This document shows, piece by piece, positions 22,460 through 31,244 of a stretch of 64,000 bases of DNA. The position numbers were made by a program, and so were the translations under genes. Source of the stretch: Schizophyllum amplum (Eukaryota; Basidiomycota; Agaricomycetes; Agaricales; Schizophyllaceae); the NCBI GenBank assembly GCA_007026445.1, contig VDMD01000034.1, positions 124,001 through 188,000 of the forward strand, read 5' to 3'. Each line of letters begins with the position of its first letter. Positions within the stretch are counted from its first letter, which is position 1. The notes beneath the pieces are model-generated. The model did no database searches, was not told the origin of the DNA, and saw nothing but the letters and a program-made list of their open reading frames with translations.

Positions 22460-24732
22460 ATGAATTCACGTTCACCTCGGGGTGCTGTCGCCTCGGAGAG
22501 CCAGGTAGCCTCCGGCATCGGCGCCCATATTCTCCAGGAGGGCGGCAGTGCCGTAGATGCAGCCATTGCAATGACCCTCGCCGTTGGCACCCTCTGTTCA
22601 GACATGTCTGGCATCGGCGGCGGCGGCTTCGCCCTTATCAGGACCCCAGAGGGCACCTGCGAGAGCCTCAACTTCCGCCCAGCAGCGCCCGTGAGCAAGA
22701 TTCCTTCAGCATCCCAACAACGAGGCCAACGATGAGTTGGTGACTAGGCAGCCGTCACCTCCAAGATGTACCTCGACAAGCCCGGAGTGAGTGCGGTCGG
22801 GGGATTGGCGGTCGCTGTCCCGGGGGAGTTGCGCGGTTTTGAGGCGATGCACAAGAAGTATGGCAAGTTGCCCTGGTCGCGTCTGTTTGAGCCCAGCGTC
22901 AAACTCGCGCGCGACGGATTCCCATTGACGGAGGATATGCAGAATGTGCGCTTGTAACATCTCGTAACAGTTCATATTAAAACCTCTTTCCAGGTCGTCA
23001 ATATCAAGACACGCGCTGCTGGATCCAGCGACCCGAAGTCGTCCTGGGTATACGAACATCCAACGCTATCCCAATGGCTCACCAAGGACGGCGAGCTCCT
23101 CCCCACTGGCACCACCCTCAAACGGCCCGCATATGCCCAAACGCTAGAGACTATCGCCAACGAGGGCGCAGACGCCTTCTACTCCGGCGCCATCGCCCAA
23201 AGCATCGTAGAAGCCGTGCAAGCAGAAGGCGGCGTGATGACCCTAGACGACATGCGCGCATACGAGGCACGCAGCGTCGAGCCGCTCAGCATCCAGTACA
23301 AGGGGCACAAGGTCACCTCTGTGGGCGCACCGGCGAGCGGCGCGGTCGTCCTTGCGGCGCTCAGTATTCTGGACAATTTCAAGGACGTGGATGGGCCGGG
23401 CAGCGTCAAGGATGCGCATCGGATGACGGAGAGCTTGAAGGTGCGAATCGTCCAGGAAGGTTGGGAAGGGTAGATGCTGACAGTAGACCAAGCACGCTTT
23501 CGCGCATCGCACACTGCTGGGAGACCCCATGTTTGTGCCCGGCCTTGATGCTGCGCAACGCGAATTCGTGTCTCCCGCACGAGGACGCATGCTCCGGACG
23601 AAGATCGACGACAACAATGTGCTTGCGCCATCTGAGTACCGAGCAGAAGGGCGAGTCATTGGATTTGATCTCTTTTAAGAGCATCGCGCTGACGCTCCTC
23701 CAAGTTTCGAGACTATCAAGACCGATGGTCGCATCGAGGTGAAGATGGACAACGGCACAAGCCACGTTGTCGCCGCGGACGCGAGCGGCCTCGTTGTATC
23801 TTTGACTACGACTATAACGCTGTAAGTGACTTACCCCACTCACAATCCCTCCCGTCAAAGTGCTCATCGTTCCCGCAGATACTGGGGCTCCCGTATCATC
23901 GTGCCGTCCTCGGGCATCGTTCTCAACGACTCCATGGAGGACTTCAGTGTTGAGGGTACGATTTTCTCTGGCCCTACCAACTGTCCCTACTTCCTATCTC
24001 ACTATCTTTTGCCAGGCGTCTCAAACTTTTGGGGCTACCTACCCACACCAGCCAACTATAGTACGCCTTCGCATTGTCCAAGAAATCGCATATGCTGACC
24101 CTGCACTGTCCGCCTACCTACCTACATATCTATTGACCTACCTACCCAACCCTCTGGATCATATCCTCCGCACCATCTCAGTCGAAGGCAACAAGCGCCC
24201 GCTATCCTCCACCTCGCCATTCATCATCGAGGACGCGCAGGGGCGCTTCCGCTACGCCGGCGGCGCGGCTGGAGGGAGCAGGATCGTGAGCTGCAACGTG
24301 CAGCATGTGCGGAACGTTTTGGTTCGTGGTGCTGTCATGCCGTTCTTGTCTCATTATCTCGTCTGTGCTCATCCGTGCCCTTCTCCCACTCGCAGGACTA
24401 CGCCATGGATCCGACCGCCGCGCTCGCCCACCCCCGCCTGCACGACCAGATTGCGCCGCAGGAGACCCATCTGGAGGAGTCATGGGACAAGGAGACGGCG
24501 GCTGAGCTGGAGAGACTGGGGCATAAGGTAGTGTGGTTGGCAGGTGGGTTGATTCAGCAAGGTTCTGTTCGGTTGATTCGACAGAATCTGTTCGTGTTGT
24601 GTGAATCGACTGACATTCGTCGCAGTGGCTCCATCGACGGCTTGCGGCGTTTCGCACGACCCAGAAACGGGCGAATGGAAGGCGGCGGGCGAGCCGAGGA
24701 AGAAGATGGCTGCAGGCGCGGTGGCGTGGTAG
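22460..24732 (+). CDS. Gamma-glutamyltranspeptidase
   Basis: N-terminal nucleophile hydrolase that cleaves gamma-glutamyl bonds of glutathione and transfers the glutamyl group. The large-subunit start GAVASESQVASGIGAHILQ (22484) is followed by GGSAVDAAIAMTLAVGTLCS and GIGGGGFALI. KPGVSAVGGLAVAVPGELRG (22786), GVMTLDDMRAYEARSVEPL (about 23234) and GDPMFVPG (about 23522) follow. The autoprocessing site DNGTSHVVAADASGLVVSLT (23749) keeps the nucleophile Thr after Gly and gives the small subunit. Later elements are YWGSRIIVPSSGIVLNDSMED (first part about 23880), an intron with donor GTACGA leading to GVSNFWGYLPTPAN, then GNKRPLSSTSPFIIED (about 24190) and HPRLHDQIAPQ. About seven introns. No signal or anchor segment precedes GAVASE from ATG 22460, whereas most fungal enzymes have one, so a 5' exon may be missing or the enzyme may be cytosolic. 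Confidence 0.85.
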
Positions 24733-25460
24733 TCTCAGCGCTTCCCCCTGCGCGACTGAAAGACGAATGTGATTGTGACTTCGGCTGTCTGCATCACTTG
24801 GGCATGCTCTGACGTTTGTCAGGTAATTGATCGGTTTGACTGGATATCAACTGGATATACTGGATTCCCTCGACTATGCTACAATTTATTCCATCAAAGT
24901 CCATGCGGGTGCTGTGGTCCAAACTACTTCCTTTGCTCAGTTGACAGCAATCTTCTTCTGCGCCTCTTCCGGAGAAGTCTTCGGGAACGTCACGGTGAGT
25001 ACGCCGTTTTCCATCGATGCCTTGATATCCTCGTCCTGTAAAGTCGATCGTCAGCACGCCCGCGCCCTGCATACAACAGAAGCAAAACCAAGCCTACCTT
25101 CGTCCCCGTCGGCAGCTGCAGGGTGCGCGACCACTTGCCAAAGCGGCGCTCGCGGATCGCGTACCCCTCCCCCTTGCGCTCCTCCGAGATCCTGCTCTCC
25201 GCGCCGACAGTGAGGCGCCCGTTGTGGAACTCGATCTGCACGTCCTCCTTCTTGACGCCGGGGAGCTCGAAGGTGGCGGTGACGACGTTGTGCTCGGCGT
25301 CTTCGTGGAGATCCATCCTGGATGAAAGGTCAGTATTCCGTCTAGTTCCAGCAGTGAAGGGATGGGAGGAGGTAGGAGTATGGAGGAGGCCCGGGTAGGG
25401 TAACTCACCTGGGCTTCAGGGCACGCGGTGTAGGGTTCGGTATATAATTGCTAGAGCCCT

Positions 25461-26203
25461 GTGTATGGTATGTAATGTATGGTATGGTAAAGTATGTGTA
25501 TATAATTGTTGTATGATACAAACAGTAATAAACTGTATGATACCTGTAAGGAATCGATTCCATACCAGTAAGTATTGTAAGTTAACGCGTGGTGAGTGCG
25601 CAGCCGTACATCAGCTGCCAGCTCTTGCCCTACTCCGGTACCAGGAGATCATCCTTGGAGGCCGACGGTGACACCGCAGCCGAGTCCCGACGCGTTGGAC
25701 ATCGAGTCATGCAGGATGGCGGTGCCGCCAAGCTGAGCCAGGCAATCTACGGCAGCACCGTGTGATCCTGGACGTCGACAATACCGTACTAGTGCTGGCC
25801 TGTGGCCATTGCTATCGCGCTATTAAATAAGGAGGCCGGCGCGCTGTTGATGAGGATGCCGCGTTCGCCGCGAGGCGTGTTTGGGCTGGTCAAGGAATGG
25901 TTGACTAGGGTGTTGCTGTTGACGCGCGCCGCGACGCAATGGTTGAACTCCGATACGTGGGGCGCGTGACCTAGTCTCCCACGCGTGTCCTGCTCGATGT
26001 CGCGAACAAGTGGCGTTGGTTTAGATTCTGTGTAAGGCATGAAAAACATCTCTCTGATTCAAGCAGCCGGATGCCTCGCGCATACCTGGGCAATATTTAC
26101 AGATATATACAGCCCCTCGAAGGACCTTCCTGTATAAAATTGTAAATTACCTGTATAATACAGGTGTTTCATACAGGTGTATGATACAGACACCTTTCAT
26201 ACC
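25461..26203. mobile_element. 743-bp insertion in HSP20 flanked by 7-bp direct repeats
   Basis: GAGCCCT stands at 25454-25460 and again at 26204-26210, on either side of sequence foreign to HSP20. The ends are AT-rich with recurring GTATGATAC/CATACAGGTGT motifs (25508-25545 and 26155-26195), while the middle is GC-rich and coding-like. No clear terminal inverted repeat, TG...CA ends or poly(A) were found, so the class is unassigned. In HSP20 orientation the insert opens with G|GTATGA and its far junction reads ACACAG|GGCTC, a usable intron pair. Splicing there would add only six nucleotides and keep frame, so an intron-like insertion is possible. Confidence 0.6.
25650..26049 (-). pseudogene. 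Unidentified protein-coding relic inside the HSP20 insertion
   Basis: From 26049 a frame of 86 codons includes RVNSNTLVNHSLTSPNTPRG and ILINSAPASLFNSAIAMATG. It hits TAG at 25789 and continues in the same frame with YGIVDVQDHTVLP. A frame change then gives LAQLGGTAILHDSMSNASGL and GCGVTVGLQG, ending at TGA 25652-25650. The run reads like real protein broken by one stop and one frameshift. The family was not recognised. Confidence 0.4.
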
Positions 26204-26437
26204 GAGCCCTAACGCGGTGCCTCGTTTGTGGTGGCGTTGGCGATGCTACGCTGGCGCTGGCCGTCGGGCGAGCGTAGTGCGCGTGAGCCGAACGCGTCGT
26301 CAAAGAAGCGCTCGATGTCGTAGAATGGCTCGTAGTGGAAGACAGACATGGTGTTGTGTGTGAGAGGTTGTGTATTTTGAAGCGAGTACAGTTGTTTGGT
26401 AGGTGATTCGATGTGGTGAGTTGATGGGTCGACGGGC

Positions 26438-26537
26438 CTTTATACGCTGGAAGATATTCTAGAACATACTTCTGTTCGATGCTGGATGTCTCTGGTCTTG
26501 CGGCGCCTCGTGAAGGGTCGAACTTACTAGAACTTTC
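26438..26537 (-). promoter_or_regulatory. HSP20 promoter: TATA box and heat-shock elements
   Basis: Upstream of ATG 26349 lies a TATA-like element (TTTATAC on the plus strand, 26439-26445). Inverted pairs of the heat-shock factor pentamer are TTCTAGAA at 26457-26464 and GAACTTTC at 26530-26537. These match alternating GAA/TTC with 2-nt spacing, bound by trimeric Hsf1. Their position about 110-190 bp upstream supports exon 1 as the true HSP20 start. Confidence 0.65.
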
Positions 26538-27072
26538 TGGGTTGACCATAGTAAAAACGATTATAGCTTGTCCTTGAAGGTTCGCGTATTGCATCATACT
26601 GCATGTATATTAGCCATGCCGTTGATCACACACAAGTCCAGAGTAGTGAAGTCTTTGTATTGCGAAAGCGTGAATTCATTGTTTGCCTATTGTTCTCGTT
26701 TTGGACATAGCATCTCTTCGGCACGTCGGGCCGCTGCTGCACGTGTTAGCCAGCTTTTTCTCACGGCTTGCTTCTTGACTCTCACCACCTCTAGACGAAT
26801 AGCAAGTTCTGTGACCCATTCTCTGACGTTGACTGCGTTGGCTTACCTAAATACATCTTTTGCTGCCATTTCTTGAACGGTTGGCGACTCGAAGAGCAGA
26901 ACGGAACACGACGTACAAGGCGGCGCACGCCAGCCTTGAACCTGTCGGACGAGACGAATTTTCCTTGTGAAGCCCTTTGTGTAGTCAAGAGTACGAGGAT
27001 ATAGATGTGCGTCTGTCGGAATCATGGCAGTTGCTCCAATCCCTGACGTGTCCTCCGAACTACAGGTCAATC
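26538..27072. other. Intergenic region between HSP20 promoter and F-box gene
   Basis: Contains no convincing gene. The frame of the next gene is open upstream of its chosen ATG to 26977, but that part is not shared by its paralogues and a 3' splice-like CTACAG ends at 27065. Confidence 0.4.
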
Positions 27073-28767
27073 ATGTTTGCCGAGCATATCATCGCGCAAA
27101 AGCTGAATATCCCCCTATGCACTCAATGCGGCACCAGCGTATCAGCAACAACAGAAGCCGTGTCAATGGACGTGGTTGGCTCGCATGTGGTGCCCTCTGA
27201 ACAAGAAGTAACAGACATTCAACACGCCATTCGCGGCGATGAGGTGGCCATCGTCGAGCACACCAACGCCCTTCGCGATGCGCGGCGCGTTGTTGCAGAT
27301 TTGGAGAGGAATTTGAAGGTGCTGGAAGCCAACGTGGTCCATAAGCGCGCTCTGCTCTCTCCCGTCCGCCGCCTGCCCGCGGACATCCTTTCCCTGATCC
27401 TCTCAGACTCCATCATGCGCACGTTCCGTCGCAGGCCCGACAGCACCCTTCTCTTGCAGCATCCTCTCCTCAGGGTATGCCGATGGTGGCGCGAGCTCGG
27501 TCTCGGGACGCCGCGTCTCTGGGCCCGCATAGTCCTCTTCCCGCTGTGCGACGTGAGCTGGTACAAGACTCTTGCCCTCTGCTTGCAGTATTCCAAAGAG
27601 ATGCCGCTCAGCATCTGTCTGAGCAGCTCCCCTCCGATCTGGCGAATCCAACTCAGCCGGCCTGTGCGCGTCGTGCCGTTCGTACCAATGGAAGAGTGGA
27701 AGAGTGTCACGGAACCGCTGCTCACCAATGCTTTTCGGTGGCGCGATGTGCGCTTGGACGGCATAGAGCTGCCGAATGAGCTTTTGGGACAGACACGGTC
27801 ACTGCCGTTGCTCGAGGTTCTACAAATCAACAATATAGCCATCCGAATGGCGGACTATAATGACATCCTGGGAATACCCATCATGCTCTTCAGGGACTGC
27901 CCTCGACTGCGCCACCCGCACATAGAACATATGTTCTTTGAAGAGATCCAACTCCCTTGGGCACAATTTACAGCTTTGGATATTGTACCAAACCGGCAGA
28001 CGGGATTGGGTGCCTTCCTGAGCGCCTTACGCGAGTGCATATCTCTGCAGGCTCTCAAGGTCGATACTATGGACCTCTACGATCCCATCCGTTACCCCGC
28101 GCTTACTCTTCCTGCTCTGACTTCAGTAGAGCTCGTCGACCGCGCAGCCTGTCTGCTTGATATAATGATAGCGCCACGGATGCGGGACATCCGGCTAGAG
28201 GGCATCGCAAGCGACATCCATGTGCACACCCACCTGGACACGCTCTTGAAATTCGCTCAGTGTAACGGCGACAGCGCTGCGGGCGTCACTTCGTTAAAGA
28301 TCACGGCAGACGATGAACTTTGCGACGACGAAGGCTATTCGCAGTGGACTGCCCTCTTGACCGCGTACTCCGGCCTCTCCGTTTTGCGTGTAGAGGATCA
28401 TACCGGCGAGGATCTATACGCGATCAGCGAACTGGCGCGATGCCTTGCGCAGCACGTCCGTCTGGTTCCTGGACTTATCCGTCTGGACATGCGCGAGCAT
28501 TGCCTGGAAATGCCCGCCCTGCTGGATTCCCTCGAGAGATTGTTCGATCGTCGCGGTGTTCATTCTACGAACGGCGCAGGAAGGCTTAGGCAAGTCGACG
28601 TCTTCGACGTTTTCGATTTATGCGAGGAGCGCGCGTCCGCTTTGCGTGCCATGGGTGTCATCATCAACACAACGAGGCATATGCCACCGAGGGACGGGGA
28701 TGTCCATACCGCGCTTTTCTGGAGCATTGCCTCTGACGAAGAAGACATTGATGGTGATGAAGCTTGA
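27073..28767 (+). CDS. F-box-like protein, Cys-x-x-Cys/coiled-coil/LRR family, member A
   Basis: One unbroken exon of 564 codons. Order: LCTQCGTSVSATTEAV near residue 16 (paired Cys), then a helical heptad-rich segment (about residues 40-95). The F-box-like core RRLPADILSLILSDSIMRTF (about residues 98-117) is followed by QHPLLRVCRWWRELGLGTPR, and then irregular leucine-rich repeats. The tail is acidic (DEEDIDGDEA). The F-box suggests an SCF adaptor; substrate unknown. ATG 27073 is chosen over an in-frame upstream start because MFAEH aligns with MLPEHF of the neighbour at 29234. It lies in tandem with member B, 466 bp apart. Confidence 0.72.
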   Translation: MFAEHIIAQKLNIPLCTQCGTSVSATTEAVSMDVVGSHVVPSEQEVTDIQHAIRGDEVAIVEHTNALRDARRVVADLERNLKVLEANVVHKRALLSPVRRLPADILSLILSDSIMRTFRRRPDSTLLLQHPLLRVCRWWRELGLGTPRLWARIVLFPLCDVSWYKTLALCLQYSKEMPLSICLSSSPPIWRIQLSRPVRVVPFVPMEEWKSVTEPLLTNAFRWRDVRLDGIELPNELLGQTRSLPLLEVLQINNIAIRMADYNDILGIPIMLFRDCPRLRHPHIEHMFFEEIQLPWAQFTALDIVPNRQTGLGAFLSALRECISLQALKVDTMDLYDPIRYPALTLPALTSVELVDRAACLLDIMIAPRMRDIRLEGIASDIHVHTHLDTLLKFAQCNGDSAAGVTSLKITADDELCDDEGYSQWTALLTAYSGLSVLRVEDHTGEDLYAISELARCLAQHVRLVPGLIRLDMREHCLEMPALLDSLERLFDRRGVHSTNGAGRLRQVDVFDVFDLCEERASALRAMGVIINTTRHMPPRDGDVHTALFWSIASDEEDIDGDEA

Positions 28768-29233
28768 AGTTGGCGGCCAGGTCGAACGGTCGGAAGCAGT
28801 AGCCATGATCACGAAGAAGGTACTTAGCGGGACTTGGACTCACGGACCGCCCATTGGGACACGACGACGGGCTCTGCTATCGTAGTTAATGGCGTCTTTC
28901 GTAGCCTGAAGGTACATCGTTAGTTCGAGGACTACTTACACACATGGCATTGTTCTCCTTTGGTTCTCCTTATGGGGAAGCTCGTGCCGGGGTTATTTGT
29001 GTAATTGCACCGATCATCGACTCCTGCGCCCAGCTTGCTTTCGGACTTGGAGCCTACTTTCAAGCCACATCCGGCCTGTTGCTTTCCTGCCTTCTTTTCT
29101 CGAGAGTGCAGCCGGTATCGAGTGCTTCTACCCTGATACGGTTGCCCACAAGTCGACTCGAACGTGTACGTAGTTAGTACTTTACCGCTCGAACGGATCT
29201 GTAGCCTCTAAATACTTACGCACAACAGACAAC
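28768..29233. other. Intergenic spacer between tandem F-box paralogues
   Basis: 466 bp, no gene seen. Upstream of member B is AAATACTTACGCACAACAGACAACATG, an A/C-rich leader typical of fungal 5' UTRs. Confidence 0.35.
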
Positions 29234-30952
29234 ATGCTCCCCGAGCACTTCGCACTACTACAGCAGGAAACTTCCCTCTGCTCAAAATGCGGGACTTCGG
29301 TCTCAGCTGCGACGCCATTGGTGCCTCTCGACCTAATCCGCGGTCAAGCACTACCGACGGCTCAGGACTCAGTTGATATACGGCAGGGCATCCTGTCCGA
29401 CGAAGCGACCGTTCAGTCTTACGCTCGGGTTATTGGCGAGACGAAAAGGACGCTTGAGCAGCTACAGCAACAGCACGATCTCCTAGTCGCCAACTTGGAC
29501 CGGAAGCGTGCGCTGCTTGCTCCCATCCGCCGTCTACCGCGTGAAATCATCACCATGATCGTCAAATTTGCCATTGCGCGTACGCTGCGCCGCAAAGCCG
29601 ATAGCTCGCTCGGCAGGCTACACGTCGTTCTGCGCGTCTCTCACCTCTGGCGTTGGCTAGCGTTCGAAACACCGCAGTTATGGGCCGATATTGTTCTATA
29701 TCCGCAGGCTGACCCTCATTGGCATTTTACGCTTTCGGAATGCCTTCAGCACTCTAAGGCGCAACCCGTGGATATCCACCTGCGGAACAAGGAGGACGCG
29801 CCATGGCGCCTCACCGAATCGCGTACTTACTCAGAAGACGAGTGGCTGTCGGTAATCGAGCCGTTGTTGGCGAGTGCCCCTCGGTGGAAGGCACTTCGCT
29901 TAGATGTATCATGCTATATGGTCTTCAGCCTGCTACCGCAGCAGTCGTCGAGACTCGCGCTGCTCGAGACACTGCAGCTCACCTCCGTGGAGAATCCGAA
30001 CAAAATCACCTTCTTCAAGGACACCCCAGCGCTCTCCTCTGTGCATATCACCGACCTTTGCGGCTCTGACCGCATCGAACTACCGTGGTCCCAGTTATCC
30101 GAGCTGGACATTGGAGTCCAGGCCTCCTATGCCAGTCTCAGGGACTGCGTCAACATGATATCCCACTGCCACCAACTGTCCCGCCTGTCGCTTTTCAGTA
30201 TGACGGAGGACATGACAGACTATACGCCGATTACACTCCCCGTCTTGCAGTACCTGAAGGTCGGCGGCATGGCCAACTGCCTGCTTCAGAGTCTTGTCGC
30301 ACCGGATCTCCAGGAGCTGCACGCGCTCAGCAGCTACCCAAACAGCATGGAAATTTTCGGCGAGGAAGCATACTATGCTCTTCTGGGATTTGCAGACGTC
30401 AATCCTCACACCGTCGGCGCCAAGCTCACGACTCTGAGTCTGATGACAACCGCGCTTCAAGAGAATGAATGGGTTGAGCTGTTCGAAAAATATACCAACG
30501 TCTCTCACCTCGCCGTCTGCGACTTCCTGGTGGATACCCCAGCCCATAACCTTGCGAGAGCTCTCATCTCTAACGCTGCTCTCCTCCCCGACCTCGTGCG
30601 GCTCGACTTCCCCACTCTCTGTGTCGCGCCGTCGTCGATGAAGACTATGATTGATCTGGTCGAGCATCGCGTGGTGCACCGTCCGCTGGGCATGCGCAAA
30701 CTCGAAGAGATATCAGTCATGGAGGTCGATGATTCGCTGCATACCTGCTTCCGCGAGCTCCGCGACAAAGGCCTCAAACTGTACGCAGCTTTCCCGGAGG
30801 ACATGTGCCGTTCAGAAGCTGAGGGCGGATCGGGATGGATCGTCACGCGGGAAGGCGAGCACGACTGGACATCTACCAGCGAGGGAGACGACGACTCCGA
30901 CGGCCAAGAGGAAGGCGAACCGTTCACCGAAGACGAAGAAGTCGGTCCGTAG
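29234..30952 (+). CDS. F-box-like protein, Cys-x-x-Cys/coiled-coil/LRR family, member B
   Basis: Intronless, 572 residues. Starts MLPEHFALLQQETSLCSKCG, continuing TSVSAATPLVPLD. Coiled-coil region IGETKRTLEQLQQQHDLLVA (about residues 62-81). F-box-like RRLPREIITMIVKFAIARTL (about 99-118), then VLRVSHLWRWLAFETPQLWA. About twelve irregular leucine-rich units follow, for example LALLETLQLTSVENPNK and LPDLVRLDFPTL. The C terminus is acidic: SEGDDDSDGQEEGEPFTEDE. The layout matches member A throughout, so the pair probably arose by tandem duplication and then diverged strongly. Function inferred only from the F-box: ubiquitin-ligase substrate recognition. Confidence 0.75.
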   Translation: MLPEHFALLQQETSLCSKCGTSVSAATPLVPLDLIRGQALPTAQDSVDIRQGILSDEATVQSYARVIGETKRTLEQLQQQHDLLVANLDRKRALLAPIRRLPREIITMIVKFAIARTLRRKADSSLGRLHVVLRVSHLWRWLAFETPQLWADIVLYPQADPHWHFTLSECLQHSKAQPVDIHLRNKEDAPWRLTESRTYSEDEWLSVIEPLLASAPRWKALRLDVSCYMVFSLLPQQSSRLALLETLQLTSVENPNKITFFKDTPALSSVHITDLCGSDRIELPWSQLSELDIGVQASYASLRDCVNMISHCHQLSRLSLFSMTEDMTDYTPITLPVLQYLKVGGMANCLLQSLVAPDLQELHALSSYPNSMEIFGEEAYYALLGFADVNPHTVGAKLTTLSLMTTALQENEWVELFEKYTNVSHLAVCDFLVDTPAHNLARALISNAALLPDLVRLDFPTLCVAPSSMKTMIDLVEHRVVHRPLGMRKLEEISVMEVDDSLHTCFRELRDKGLKLYAAFPEDMCRSEAEGGSGWIVTREGEHDWTSTSEGDDDSDGQEEGEPFTEDEEVGP

Positions 30953-31244
30953 ATAAGAGGGGAGTTGAGCGAAGGATGAAAGTAGCTGTGCTCTCTCTAT
31001 GTATCCGATTTGTTTGCATGCTGTGGCAAGAAGAAGTCGATAGTTGACGTTGGCACGCGCTAGCACCGACGAGGAACACATCCAGTTGTCGGAGGGGCTT
31101 CTGTGGACCTTATATATTATCATGGTCTAGGTATTCCGTTGCATATACAGTAGCTCATACAAGTCCGTTGGACCGTTCATAACAAGTTACACTAGCGGGG
31201 GCGGCGCTCAGTCGCCCACGCCGTCTATCGCCCATTAACTCGCC

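Larger units (their letters stand above)
24937..26349 (-). pseudogene. Small heat shock protein HSP20, interrupted by a 743-bp insertion and an in-frame TAG
   Basis: Alpha-crystallin-domain chaperone. Exon 1 starts at ATG 26349 (MSVFHYEPFYDIERFFDDAF) and runs in frame to NEAPR, then TAG at 26211-26209. The insertion 25461-26203 follows. The same frame resumes with GSSNYIPNPTPRALKP to a donor at 25408. Further exons are 25317-25098 (MDLHEDAEHNVVTATFELPG, KKEDVQIEFHNGRLTV) and 25035-24937 (ASMENGVLTVTFPKTSPEEA, stop TGA). Introns are 91 and 62 nt. The alpha-crystallin core is complete. Removing the insertion and one copy of GAGCCCT restores a collinear HSP20 except for the single stop codon. 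The upstream TATA and heat-shock elements belong to this gene. It could still express a 46-residue peptide, or a core from Met 25316; read-through or splicing is untested. Confidence 0.75.

Noticed and set aside
23940..24180. CCTACCTACCTAC-type repeat near 24110-24150 as a separate element
   Set aside because: It lies inside an intron of the transpeptidase gene and is a short simple repeat only.
25461..26203. HSP20 insertion as a solo LTR
   Set aside because: Ends are not TG...CA, the flanking repeat is 7 rather than 4-6 bp, and the middle is coding-like.
26977..27072. Upstream extension of the first F-box gene (start at 26977)
   Set aside because: The extra 32 residues have no counterpart in paralogues, while MFAEH at 27073 aligns with the start of the neighbouring gene.
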